A stretch of DNA of 17,078 bases, from positions 1 through 17,078 of the forward strand of contig CALBJS010000109.1 of the NCBI GenBank assembly GCA_937892995.1, written 5' to 3'. Position 1 is the stretch's first letter, and each line of letters opens with the position of its first letter. Under the pieces are notes generated by a model, which saw nothing but the letters and a program-made list of their open reading frames with translations, was not told the DNA's origin and did no database searches. This DNA comes from an uncultured Peptococcaceae bacterium. GTDB taxonomy: Bacteria; Bacillota; Desulfitobacteriia; Desulfitobacteriales; Syntrophobotulaceae. This document shows positions 6,748 through 14,454 of this stretch, in pieces. The translations under genes and the position numbers were made by a program.

Positions 6748-8076
6748 TCAGTATGTTTCAAGATATTTATCAATTTCCCATTTGTGAACAGTAATCCTGA
6801 AACTATCATATTCTTTCATTTTTGCAGAAATAAAGCGATTATAGATATGCTCTCCGAGTGCTTCTTTAATAATCGCATCTTTACTTAATTCTATCAAAGC
6901 CTCCTTAAGATCGCCTGGAAGGGAATTAATTCCTAATTCCTCCCGCTGTCTTTCATCCATAGCAAAGATATTTAAATCTACTGCCGGAGGGGGATTCATT
7001 TTTTTCTTAATTCCATCCAATCCGGCTTTAAGCTGAACTGCTAAGGCTAAATATGGGTTACACGACGGATCAGGACTCCTTAATTCAATGCGGGTAGACG
7101 CACCCCTTTTAGCTGGAATGCGAATCAAAGGACTGCGGTTCCTCCCTGACCAAGCAATATAACACGGAGCCTCATAACCTGGCACAAGTCTTTTATAAGA
7201 GTTAACCGTTGGATTAGTTATTGCTGTAAACGATTTAGCATGAGCCATAATTCCTGCGATATAATGATAAGCTATACGAGAAAGGCCCATCGAGCCTTCA
7301 GGATCATAAAAAGCATTCCTTCCATCCTTAAACAAAGATTGATTAACGTGCATTCCTGAACCATTGATACCAAAGACCGGCTTGGGCATAAATGTTGCGT
7401 GAAGCCCATGTTTTTGAGCGATAGTCCTAACTACAAATCTGAAGGTAACCATCTTATCTGCCATTTCTAAGGCATCAGAATATTTAAAATCTATCTCGTG
7501 TTGGCCTGGAGCAACTTCATGATGGGAAGCCTCAATTTCAAAACCCATCTGTGCTAGATTTAAAATCATATCTCTTCTAGCATTTTCCCCTAGATCAACA
7601 GGAGCCATATCAAAATAGCCTGCTTTGTCATGAGTGATAGTGGTAGGCCTGCCTTCCGAATCTACATGGAAGAGGAAAAACTCAAGTTCAGGACCGATAT
7701 ATAGTTTATAACCTAGACCAGCAGCCTCAGCAAGAACTTTTTTCAAAGTACTGCGCGGGCAACCATCGAAGGGGATACCATCAGAATTATAAACATCACA
7801 CATTAGTCTAGCGATCCCACCTTCAACTGGTCGCCAAGGAAAAATAACAAATGAATTCAGATCAGGTCTTAAATACATGTCGGATTCCTCTATTCGAGCA
7901 AACCCTTCAATCGAGGAGCCGTCAAACATCATTTCTCCATCTAAAGCTTTTTCAAGTTGTTTAATAGGGATTGCTATGTTCTTTAATACTCCAAAAATAT
8001 CCGTAAATTGGAGTCTAATAAATTTGACCCCTTTTTCGAATGCTTCTTTTAAAATATCATCCTTAGTAACAACCAC
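6748..8076 (-). CDS. glnA: glutamine synthetase, type I-alpha
   Basis: Glutamine synthetase joins ammonia to glutamate using ATP, the main route of nitrogen assimilation; the enzyme is a cytoplasmic dodecamer. The 442-residue product has the latch and Asp region FDGSSIEGF (51-59), GPELEFFLF, the HHEVAPGQHEID metal and substrate segment, the NGSGMHVNQS ATP and glutamate region, the flap PGYEAPCYIAW, and NRSPLIRIP followed by RIELRSPDPSCNPYLALA. Length, absence of the GSI-beta insertion and lack of the NLYDLP adenylylation site mark it as the Gram-positive feedback-inhibited alpha type, and Arg61 matches the arginine used in feedback inhibition in Bacillus. The GTG start at 8076 follows GGGAGAG. 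No glnR gene or clear GlnR box is seen nearby. A terminator follows. Confidence 0.97.
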   Translation of the reverse strand: MVVTKDDILKEAFEKGVKFIRLQFTDIFGVLKNIAIPIKQLEKALDGEMMFDGSSIEGFARIEESDMYLRPDLNSFVIFPWRPVEGGIARLMCDVYNSDGIPFDGCPRSTLKKVLAEAAGLGYKLYIGPELEFFLFHVDSEGRPTTITHDKAGYFDMAPVDLGENARRDMILNLAQMGFEIEASHHEVAPGQHEIDFKYSDALEMADKMVTFRFVVRTIAQKHGLHATFMPKPVFGINGSGMHVNQSLFKDGRNAFYDPEGSMGLSRIAYHYIAGIMAHAKSFTAITNPTVNSYKRLVPGYEAPCYIAWSGRNRSPLIRIPAKRGASTRIELRSPDPSCNPYLALAVQLKAGLDGIKKKMNPPPAVDLNIFAMDERQREELGINSLPGDLKEALIELSKDAIIKEALGEHIYNRFISAKMKEYDSFRITVHKWEIDKYLETY

Positions 8077-8138
8077 TTATAGCTCTCCCTTCTAAAATAA
8101 AAACTTATAATAAGCCGGCAATACGAAAGTTTACCCAA

Positions 8139-8672
8139 TCATCTTGGCCTTTTATCAATATATCTTTGTAAAGTTGGATGAATATATAATAATTTTGGAC
8201 TAGTAGTAATCTCTGAAAACTCCAATACATCCTGTCTCCCGAAAATATGGGAAAAGAAGAGTTTTATTGTAGTCTTTTCATCAATTGTTCTTAACTCAAC
8301 CTTATCAGGATAAAGCAAGTAATTATAAACCTCATCCCTCCATGTAAGCTGGATATTACCAGTAGATATTTTTATTAATCCAAACTCTTCTACTCGCACA
8401 TCATTAATAGCCGAAAATCCCTGGATAATGTTCTCGGCTTCAACAGCCATCTGGCCAGACTTATATTTTAATTCCAGAATGTGCTCAAGTATAAGCCTGG
8501 CCGGTAAGGAGATATCCTCTAGGATTCGGGCATAAGCTCTAATTTCTCTTTCCCATTGCCGCACTCTTTCAACATGAATTGATTTAACATCCTTTAGGTT
8601 TCTCGCTTCATTATCCAATACCCGAAAAATCCGCTCGAAACCTTCTAATAGTATTTGGTCTTTATCTAACAA
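8139..8672 (-). CDS. unrecognised 177-residue protein upstream of glnA
   Basis: I do not recognise this family. The TTG at 8672 is the likely start, because AAGGTGGAG sits six bases upstream; a TTG at 8702 in the same frame lacks such a site. The first half (about residues 10-90) is rich in charged helix-forming stretches (EGFERIFRVLDNEARNL, ERVRQWEREIRAY), suggesting a helical or coiled-coil region. The second half alternates hydrophobic and polar residues (EEFGLIKISTGNIQLTW, DKVELRTIDEKTTIKLFF), suggesting a beta-rich domain. There is no signal peptide, membrane span or cysteine motif, so it is probably cytoplasmic. It lies 62 bases ahead of glnA on the same strand, so co-transcription is possible, but nothing ties it to nitrogen control. 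Confidence 0.65.
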   Translation of the reverse strand: MLDKDQILLEGFERIFRVLDNEARNLKDVKSIHVERVRQWEREIRAYARILEDISLPARLILEHILELKYKSGQMAVEAENIIQGFSAINDVRVEEFGLIKISTGNIQLTWRDEVYNYLLYPDKVELRTIDEKTTIKLFFSHIFGRQDVLEFSEITTSPKLLYIHPTLQRYIDKRPR

Positions 8673-8822
8673 TTTTATCTCCACCTTTATATGGCTTACC
8701 AACTATTTTAAACCATTATTCACTTTTTTCCCAGCTTTTTTATTAAAGCCCTTAATTCAAGTTTATTATTTCCTCAATATAATTACATTCGAAATTCCTA
8801 TATTATATTTTTCCTTGTAATT

Positions 8823-10085
8823 TCATTTGCTTTTTTTCCTTATCCTCTCCGAGAGATTTTGAATCAATATTTCTATCTCTTGAGTTTCGTATTGCATATT
8901 TCTAGCGATCTCTAATGCTCTCCACCCACAACGCAAAGCAGCCATATCTTTTTCTTTATTTTCGAGGCTTTTGGCTAATTTCAGAATTATTTCATATTTT
9001 GGTATATTAATATCGAAATACCTCTTATCAAACCATTTATATGAATTTTTTTCCTCAATACCGATTCCCTCATATTTAAGAAGGTAAGTTAATTCTTCAC
9101 TTATTTCACCTATTTTGGAGCCATCTCCATAAAACTGAAAAAATTTTAATGCCTGATAATAATACTTTTTAGCATCTTCATACTCTTTTTTTATGATAGC
9201 AATAGTAGCAAGACTATGATAACGTATTGCAAATCCAAATTCATAACCTTTATAATATTTTAAGGAAAGCTTTTGGCTTTCCTCAGCTTCGTCTAATAGT
9301 TTCGCATATAATAATATATTACTCAACAGATAATATCCTTCGCTTATTTCTAAATATTGATTATGTTTTAAATAGAGAACAAGAACACGATACTGATAAA
9401 GCAATGCTTCCTCTATGCTATTGCTCTCGAACAGGATAAAGGCTAGATATTGATGAGCATTTGCCAAAGAAACCTCATCCTTTATTACCCCAAATATCCT
9501 GGCAGCTTTAAAAAACATCTTTTTAGCTGCTTGAGTCTTGCCCTGATTATAATATATCTCCCCTAAATAAAGATTGATCTCCGCTTCTCCTCTCCGATAC
9601 CCATTTTCCTTACATAAATCTCCCGCCTTTAAAAAAACCTTTTCTGCTTTATCCCACTTTTTGACCCTAACATAAATCTGACCTAAGTCAGAGTAAAGTA
9701 CAGCTAAACGTAAAAGGGATGAATCGTGTGGGTAAATATTAATTGCCTGCTTATATAAACAGATAGATTTGGGGTATTCACCTTTTATAAAGCAAATACT
9801 TGCTAAGCCAGCTTTAGCCTCGGAGATTCCCTTCATATTGGCTAGCTCAAGACAATATCGAAGAGCTTCCTGAAAACCGGACTCAGCTTCATTTAATTTA
9901 TTGTTTCGTACTTGTGCTGTAGCCAATAATCTATGAGAAAAAGCTATTATTACTGGCACACCCAAAGCTTCGGACTCAATTAAACTCGCTTCCAAATGCT
10001 TTTCTGCTTGAATAAAGTTACCTTTACTAAGATATTGTATACCTGTTTCCAGATGTTTTTGCCACTTCTTAAAAAAACCATTCAT
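8823..10085 (-). CDS. tetratricopeptide repeat protein
   Basis: The 420-residue product is a run of helical TPR units, visible as repeated patterns such as GNFIQAEKHLEASL, NKLNEAESGFQEAL, GEYPKSICLYKQAI, KKWDKAEKVFLKA, GKTQAAKKMFFKAARI, NSIEEALLYQYRVL and KEYEDAKKYYYQAL, about nine or ten units covering most of the chain. TPR arrays bind partner proteins. There is no signal peptide, membrane span or fused catalytic or HTH domain, so the partner is unknown. The arrangement resembles aspartate-phosphatase or quorum TPR proteins only in general form, and no small peptide gene is evident next to it. The ATG at 10085 has AAGGGGGGAG just upstream; the in-frame ATG at 10106 does not. It diverges from the small membrane protein gene at 10287. 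Confidence 0.85.
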   Translation of the reverse strand: MNGFFKKWQKHLETGIQYLSKGNFIQAEKHLEASLIESEALGVPVIIAFSHRLLATAQVRNNKLNEAESGFQEALRYCLELANMKGISEAKAGLASICFIKGEYPKSICLYKQAINIYPHDSSLLRLAVLYSDLGQIYVRVKKWDKAEKVFLKAGDLCKENGYRRGEAEINLYLGEIYYNQGKTQAAKKMFFKAARIFGVIKDEVSLANAHQYLAFILFESNSIEEALLYQYRVLVLYLKHNQYLEISEGYYLLSNILLYAKLLDEAEESQKLSLKYYKGYEFGFAIRYHSLATIAIIKKEYEDAKKYYYQALKFFQFYGDGSKIGEISEELTYLLKYEGIGIEEKNSYKWFDKRYFDINIPKYEIILKLAKSLENKEKDMAALRCGWRALEIARNMQYETQEIEILIQNLSERIRKKSK

Positions 10086-10177
10086 GATATCTCCCCCCTT
10101 AAACATTCCTCAAGATTCGTACTACCGTATTTAAATCCAAGTACCTTTTGTGTTTACTATAGTGTGGCGGCTTCGCC

Positions 10178-10206
10178 TTAATATTTATCATATGCTATAC
10201 TATAAT
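10178..10206 (+). promoter_or_regulatory. sigma-A-type promoter for the 10287 gene
   Basis: TTAATA (10178-10183, four of six matches to TTGACA) is separated by exactly 17 bases from a perfect TATAAT (10201-10206). It lies 81 bases upstream of the start codon at 10287 on the same strand. Confidence 0.5.
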
Positions 10207-10286
10207 TAATGGCTAAAAACAGGCATAATACTTTATGGACAATCATACAAATATATATTATCTTCCAAAAGGGGGTATTTAGCAGT

Positions 10287-10538
10287 ATGAGTACAAGACG
10301 CCAAGTTTCCAATGGTTTTTGGTCTACTCTCGCTAAAATCTTAATATTTATCATTGCTTTATATATTGCTTACTTTATTTTAAAACCTCTCCTTAGCGTT
10401 CTCTTGGGGGTTGGATTCTGGGTAATTAAGATCATCGTCTTTCTTACCGTGGCTCTACTAGTTGTTCACCTCTTTCTTAAAATAATCTTCGAAATTGATT
10501 TGCTTCGGCTTGTTTTTGGGCGAAATTGGCGAATATAA
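10287..10538 (+). CDS. small two-span membrane protein, unknown function
   Basis: The 83-residue product starts at the ATG at 10287, with AAAAGGGGG about 11 bases upstream; an earlier in-frame ATG at 10209 has no SD and is only a few bases after the TATAAT box. After a short basic cytoplasmic start (MSTRRQVSNGF) there are two long hydrophobic segments (about residues 14-34 and 38-68), then a charged tail (FEIDLLRLVFGRNWRI). I do not recognise the family. It is a single-gene unit with its own promoter and a strong terminator, which argues that it is a real, independently expressed gene. Confidence 0.62.
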   Translation: MSTRRQVSNGFWSTLAKILIFIIALYIAYFILKPLLSVLLGVGFWVIKIIVFLTVALLVVHLFLKIIFEIDLLRLVFGRNWRI

Positions 10539-10575
10539 TTACAATTACAATAAAGCTAAATAGTTCATTTCAAAG

Positions 10576-10603
10576 AAAACGGGTATCAATACCCGTTTTT
10601 CTT
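10576..10603 (+). terminator. Rho-independent terminator after 10287 gene
   Basis: A perfect stem (AAAACGGGTA / TACCCGTTTT, arms 10576-10585 and 10590-10599, loop TCAA) runs into TTTTTCTT. It closes the small membrane protein unit before the deacetylase gene on the same strand. Confidence 0.88.
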
Positions 10604-10654
10604 ATCATCTTTTTATTACTAGAAGAATAGAAATTTCTAAAAGGAGGATTTTCT

Positions 10655-11419
10655 ATGAATATTTTAATATTAAAAAGAAGAAAATTAATTTTAGTTTTTG
10701 GAGTGTTCCTTCTATGTCTAATCTGGTTAGGAACTCATGAAAAAGTTCTAAGTGTTGTCACGAAAAATCTTAAACCCATTTACTCTGTAAAAACTGAAAC
10801 AAATCAAATTGCTATAACATTTGATATAAGTTGGGGAGAAGAAAACGTATTACCCATTTTACAAATATTAGAGGAAGAGGATATCAGGGCAACTTTTTTT
10901 CTTTCCTCACCATGGGCAGAAAAAAAGTTTGATTTAGTTAAGGATATCGTTTCCCATGGCCATGAAATCGGTTCTCACGGGAGGCGACATGTCGACTTAA
11001 ATACTCTTAGCGAATCCGCTTTGATTGAAGAACTTGATATTTCAAGAACTATCTTGGAAAACCTAACAGGTCAAAAAATCAATCTTCTACGTCCACCCAA
11101 CGGAGCCTATGATAACAAAGTTATTTCCATAGCTAATAGGCAAGGATATAGAGTCATTCAGTGGAGTGTGGATTCTTTAGATTGGAAAAGGCCCGGCCCG
11201 GAGGCAATCATAAATAATATCATAAATGGCCGAAAAAATAATAAAGGGGCCTTTCCCGGCGATATTCTCCTCTTCCATGCTTCTGACTCTGCACCCGATA
11301 CCGCTAAGGCTCTTCCTACAATTATAAAAATACTTAAGGAAAAAAAATATGAACTCGTACCCGCCGGAGTATTATTACAAAACGCTAAAGAGAGCTGGCC
11401 ACCAGGTTCCAGCCTTTAG
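10655..11419 (+). CDS. PdaB-like polysaccharide deacetylase (sporulation type)
   Basis: NodB-fold carbohydrate esterase (CE4) that removes N-acetyl groups from a peptidoglycan-type polymer at the cell surface. The 254-residue product has a basic N-terminus and one membrane or signal segment (about 11-27), then NodB motif 1 as TFDISWG (55-61) rather than TFDDG, motif 2 SHGRRH (107-112) with the two metal histidines, motif 3 RPPNGAYD (146-153), and the C-terminal GDILLFH with His208. The TFDISWG form and HEIGSHG context match PdaB-type proteins of sporulating Bacillota, needed in Bacillus for spore stability after late stages. AAAGGAGG upstream of ATG 10655 fixes the start. Its stop codon overlaps that of the opposing YitT-family gene, leaving no room for a terminator. 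Sporulation role is by homology. Confidence 0.9.
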   Translation: MNILILKRRKLILVFGVFLLCLIWLGTHEKVLSVVTKNLKPIYSVKTETNQIAITFDISWGEENVLPILQILEEEDIRATFFLSSPWAEKKFDLVKDIVSHGHEIGSHGRRHVDLNTLSESALIEELDISRTILENLTGQKINLLRPPNGAYDNKVISIANRQGYRVIQWSVDSLDWKRPGPEAIINNIINGRKNNKGAFPGDILLFHASDSAPDTAKALPTIIKILKEKKYELVPAGVLLQNAKESWPPGSSL

Positions 11420-12273
11420 TGCCCTTTCCAACTGGCAAAACCCTCACCAACTACCTCCGATACATCGCCAATAGCCACAAAAGCTTCTGGATCATATTTA
11501 CGAACAATTTCTTTTATCTGAGTAAGTTGGGCACGGTTTACAATACTGTAAACTACTTTCTTATGGCTCTGAGAATAGGCACCCTCAGCAACAAAGTAGG
11601 TTACTCCCCTTTCTAATTTAGAAATTATCTCAGATGCTATCTCTTGATGTTTATGGGTCACTACCATTACACTCTTCGAGTAATCCAAACCTACTTGGAC
11701 TAGGTCAATCACTTTAGACGCTATAAACATGTATATCATTGCATACATTGCCATTTCAGGCTCAAATACGAGTGCCGCCACTAAGAAAACTACGCCATCT
11801 AATCCTAAAATAATTTGACCAACACTGAATGCTGTTTTTCTGTTTAAAACAATAGCTAAGATATCGGTTCCTCCCAAGGATCCCTGGGAACGAAAAATAA
11901 TCCCCATTCCGATTCCCGTAATTAATCCTCCGAAAACAGCAGCTAATAAAGTATCGGTAGTAACAGCCGGTATCCCGTCTGTCAGTCTTAGAGCTGTTGA
12001 CAATACCCCTACCCCTAAAATGCTAAAGAGTAATAATTGTCTGCCTTCCGCTTTATAGCCTAGAATGAATAAAGGGATATTTAAAAGAAAAATTGATAAT
12101 CCTACTTCCCAATCAAAAAGGTAATGGAAAATAATTGCAATTCCTGTTACTCCTCCATCCGCAATACGGTTGGCTAAAATAAAGGTATTGATACTAACTG
12201 CAACTATAACAGCACCGCTAATAATTCCTAGGCACCTCTTCAGAAAACTCCATGGTATTCTTTTCTTAATCAT
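11416..12273 (-). CDS. YitT-family membrane protein (DUF161 plus DUF2179)
   Basis: The 285-residue product begins with a basic segment (MIKKRIPWSFLKR), followed by about six hydrophobic spans to residue ~200. Within these are the family's conserved stretches NTFILANRIADGGVTGIAII, FRSQGSLGGTDILA and NRKTAFSVGQI. A soluble C-terminal DUF2179 domain (about 205-280: SVMVVTHKHQEIASEII, RGVTYFVAEGAYS, VAIGDVSEVVGEGF) is probably a cytoplasmic sensor or ligand domain. Members are common in Bacillota, often in several copies, and their substrate is unsettled. The ATG at 12273 follows a weak SD-like GAGG. It is convergent with the pdaB-like gene and overlaps it by the stop codons. The tRNA-Arg promoter lies upstream on the other strand. 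Confidence 0.92.
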   Translation of the reverse strand: MIKKRIPWSFLKRCLGIISGAVIVAVSINTFILANRIADGGVTGIAIIFHYLFDWEVGLSIFLLNIPLFILGYKAEGRQLLLFSILGVGVLSTALRLTDGIPAVTTDTLLAAVFGGLITGIGMGIIFRSQGSLGGTDILAIVLNRKTAFSVGQIILGLDGVVFLVAALVFEPEMAMYAMIYMFIASKVIDLVQVGLDYSKSVMVVTHKHQEIASEIISKLERGVTYFVAEGAYSQSHKKVVYSIVNRAQLTQIKEIVRKYDPEAFVAIGDVSEVVGEGFASWKGH

Positions 12274-12365
12274 TTTACATACCTCGGGATTAACTTAGTT
12301 GATGATAGATAGCAAATAAAATCAACGAACCCATAATAAACCGCCATAAAATAAAACATATCGTC

Positions 12366-12394
12366 TTGACAAAACAGTCTCTTTCTAGTAAGGT
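12366..12394 (+). promoter_or_regulatory. promoter of tRNA-Arg
   Basis: A perfect TTGACA (12366-12371) is followed by 17 bases and TAAGGT (12389-12394), a weak -10. Transcription would begin about 10 bases before the tRNA at 12412, typical for tRNA promoters. Confidence 0.6.
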
Positions 12395-12411
12395 AATTAA
12401 GCTAGTTTGAT

Positions 12412-12487
12412 GCGCTCGTAGCTCAGGGGATAGAGTGGCGGTTTCCGAGGCCGAAGGTCGCAGGTTCAAATCCTGCCGGGCGCACCA
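12412..12487 (+). tRNA. tRNA-Arg, anticodon CCG
   Basis: The 76 bases fold as a full cloverleaf: acceptor GCGCTCG / CGGGCGC with one G-T pair, D stem GCTC / GAGT, anticodon loop TTCCGAG with CCG at 12445-12447, five-base variable loop AGGTC, T arm GCAGG-TTCAAAT-CCTGC, and an encoded CCA end. It decodes the arginine codon CGG. The anticodon stem (GCGGT / GCCGA) is slightly irregular, with G27 opposite A43 and a T31-G39 wobble. It is a single tRNA with its own promoter and terminator. Confidence 0.96.
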
Positions 12488-12506
12488 TAATATAATGTTG
12501 AAATCA

Positions 12507-12535
12507 ACCCAACTCTAAACAAGTTGGGTGTTTTT
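12507..12535 (+). terminator. terminator of tRNA-Arg, overlapping the tmk 3' end
   Basis: ACCCAACT (12507-12514) pairs perfectly with AGTTGGGT (12522-12529) across a 7-nt loop, followed by G and five T. The second arm and T-run lie inside the last codons of tmk on the other strand. Read on the minus strand the hairpin has no T-tract, so it should act only on the tRNA transcript. Confidence 0.8.
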
Positions 12536-13162
12536 ATTTAAAAAGTAATGTTCAATTACCGTTTTTATTTCTTTTTCGACAAGTTCCGGATCGCGTTCAC
12601 CATCAATTTCGACTACTTGTTCACCTAAGTCTTTCCACTCCTTGATCAATTTTATGTAATTAACCATAACTTGTCCTAGAACATCTACTTTTTCAAATTT
12701 TTCTGTCTTAAATCTACTTTTTGTAATCCTTTTAAGTGATGTCTCGGGTTGTACTTTAATGAAAATAGTCAAGTCTGGTTTATATGCAAATTTATTTATT
12801 TCTTTGATCCAATCATAATCGTTATGCATACCCTGATAGGCATACGTAGACCATAAATATCTGTCACATATTACAAAATCTCCTTGTTCTAACACAGGCT
12901 TAATTTTATTATTATTATGGTCAATTCGATCAGCAGCAAATAGCAACGCCAGACAACTATCATCAATTCCAATTACTCGATCGCTCAATACCTGCCTAAT
13001 AATGGTGCCGATTGGCCCTTCGCTCGGTTCTTTAGCAAGCACCGCTTTAATACCGTATTTAGATTCAAATAAACTTTTTAAACGTTGGGTTTGAGTACTA
13101 ATACCGGAACCATCTATCCCTTCGAAAACTATGAATTTCCCCTTTGGATTTTTCTTATGCAA
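12515..13162 (-). CDS. tmk: thymidylate kinase (dTMP kinase) with atypical P-loop
   Basis: Thymidylate kinase phosphorylates dTMP to dTDP in the dTTP pathway. The 215-residue product has FEGIDGSG at 13-20, the substrate loop EPSEGPIG (45-52), the DRX motif as CDRYLWSTYAYQG (99-111), and a lid and helix region (FKTEKFEKVDVLGQVMVNY). The P-loop reads GIDGSGIST: Ile21 stands where the Walker A lysine is expected (codon ATT at 13102-13100), two or more base changes from a Lys codon. The EPxxGPIG form is also closer to the divergent bacterial or archaeal-type branch than to classic REPGGT enzymes. The start is TTG at 13162 with GGGAG upstream. It is solitary and follows spo0A on the same strand. 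Activity despite the substitution is not certain. Confidence 0.85.
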   Translation of the reverse strand: MHKKNPKGKFIVFEGIDGSGISTQTQRLKSLFESKYGIKAVLAKEPSEGPIGTIIRQVLSDRVIGIDDSCLALLFAADRIDHNNNKIKPVLEQGDFVICDRYLWSTYAYQGMHNDYDWIKEINKFAYKPDLTIFIKVQPETSLKRITKSRFKTEKFEKVDVLGQVMVNYIKLIKEWKDLGEQVVEIDGERDPELVEKEIKTVIEHYFLNKNTQLV

Positions 13163-13228
13163 TTCATTTCAACTCCCTTTCTATTCAATTTATATACTTT
13201 TTTTTGATTAAGGTCAAATATTACAAAG

Positions 13229-13263
13229 ACACACACCTTAGTTTTGCAGACCAAGATGTGTGT
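13229..13263 (-). terminator. hairpin after spo0A, probable weak terminator
   Basis: On the minus strand ACACACATCTT (13263-13253) pairs with AAGGTGTGTGT (13239-13229) over 11 bp with one G-T pair and a 13-nt loop. It lies about 70 bases after the spo0A stop and before tmk. Only a short CTTTG follows, so it may be an attenuating terminator or a 3'-end stabiliser. Confidence 0.45.
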
Positions 13264-13329
13264 TTTAAGAATTAATTTTATCATTTATGTATCAAATAAT
13301 TTCATTTTTTGTGGTTTGATGTTCCTTGT

Positions 13330-14124
13330 TTATCCAACCTTACTCATTACCCTTAGTTTATCTGCGAGCAAGGCAATAAATTCAGAGTTTGTTGGTTTTT
13401 GTCTTTCGATATTCATAGAATATCCGAATATCCTCTTTAGAGTTTCCATATGTCCACGTTCCCAGGCAAGTTCGATCGCATGTCTTATTCCTCGTTCCAC
13501 CCTGCTAGGAGCGGTATTATACTTTTTCGCTATTGCCGGATATAATTCTTTTGTTACAGCCCCTAGTAAGGATACATCTTCTATAACCATTAATATTGCA
13601 TCTCTTATGTATTGATACCCTTTAACATGTGCTGGAATACCAAGTTGATGCATCATAGAGGTCACTTCGACACTTATGTTAACTCCCTTGCCTGCAGGAG
13701 CCAGTGCCGAACAAGTCTGAGGAAGAGAAATGTTAGATATCTCCACATCCTGAGTCAGCGTTTTTATACGCTTGCCAAGTATCTCTAAATCAAAAGGTTT
13801 TAATATAAAATAATCAACACCCATGACCATCGCCTGATGAGTTAAAGTCTCATGCCCAAAGGCAGTAAGCATAATAGTTTTTGGCCTGGGTACAGATGTT
13901 CTAGAATTGATCCTCTCAAGCACTTCCAGTCCATCTAAATTAGGCATTACTAAATCCATAATGACCAAATCAGGGTCATTTTTAAGAATTAACTCCCAAG
14001 CTTCGAGACCATTGTATGCTACTCCTACGAGCTCAAAACTATCATCTCTTTGAATATAATCCTGAAGAATTTGGCATAAATTACGATTGTCTTCTGCAAC
14101 AATAATCTTAATCTTTTTTGACAT
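13330..14124 (-). CDS. spo0A: sporulation master response regulator Spo0A
   Basis: Spo0A is the phosphorelay-controlled transcription factor that starts sporulation. The 264-residue product has a receiver domain (1-120) with the acidic pair Glu11-Asp12, phosphoacceptor Asp57 in VIMDLVMPNLDG, the conserved Thr in IMLTAFG and Lys in ILKPFD. A linker follows, then the sporulation-specific DNA-binding domain (about 148-264) with HVKGYQYIRDAI, the recognition-helix segment TAPSRVERGIRHAIELAWERG in two overlapping parts, and FGYSMNIERQKPTNSEFIALLAD. Length and motifs are standard. The ATG at 14124 has a GGCGGGAT-type SD about ten bases upstream. spoIVB, often adjacent in other spore formers, is not here; tmk lies downstream instead. 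A Spo0A-box-like site in the promoter suggests autoregulation. Confidence 0.98.
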   Translation of the reverse strand: MSKKIKIIVAEDNRNLCQILQDYIQRDDSFELVGVAYNGLEAWELILKNDPDLVIMDLVMPNLDGLEVLERINSRTSVPRPKTIMLTAFGHETLTHQAMVMGVDYFILKPFDLEILGKRIKTLTQDVEISNISLPQTCSALAPAGKGVNISVEVTSMMHQLGIPAHVKGYQYIRDAILMVIEDVSLLGAVTKELYPAIAKKYNTAPSRVERGIRHAIELAWERGHMETLKRIFGYSMNIERQKPTNSEFIALLADKLRVMSKVG

Positions 14125-14177
14125 TTTAACATATCCCGCCTTATTAATATTTTCCGGTTCCCTTTTCCGGTGTCTTT

Positions 14178-14202
14178 ATTATAAGGCAGCAGGGATGTCG
14201 AA
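14178..14202 (-). promoter_or_regulatory. spo0A promoter element with Spo0A-box-like site
   Basis: On the minus strand a perfect TATAAT (14183-14178) lies about 54 bases upstream of spo0A. Twelve bases upstream of it, 14196-14202 reads TGTCGAA on the plus strand; with the flanking A it matches the 0A box TTGTCGAA at seven of eight positions. A 0A box in place of a good -35 is typical of Spo0A-responsive sigma-A promoters. Autoregulation is inferred. Confidence 0.42.
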
Positions 14203-14454
14203 TTCTTAAAAAATAAGGAACACTCTCCATTTTTGGAAATATTTATGAAAGCTTCTGTTTTCAAGGGTTTTGCTAGTTTGTCTTGCTATTATTTTATCGT
14301 TAAAATAATCCATTTTTATTTTAATCGTAAATAATGAATCGAACTTAAATAGCAAATAGCTTAATTATTGGTACTTTTGTCTTGTATTGCCGAGGAGTGT
14401 TAAATCACTGATCAAATGTTATTTGTTCAAGTATTTTCTTAGAACTTAGAAATA

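Noticed and set aside
10155..10185. Small GC hairpin (GGCG-GCTT-CGCC) between the TPR gene and the 10287 gene
   Set aside because: Only a 4-bp stem without a T-tract; more likely incidental next to the plus-strand promoter than a terminator or riboswitch.
12575..12582. Perfect 0A-box-like TTCGACAA
   Set aside because: It lies well inside the tmk coding region near the 3' end, away from any promoter, and is most simply explained by the codons there.
13244..13615. Plus-strand open frame opposite the end of spo0A
   Set aside because: It is the mirror of the strongly conserved Spo0A C-terminal domain and has no ribosome binding site.
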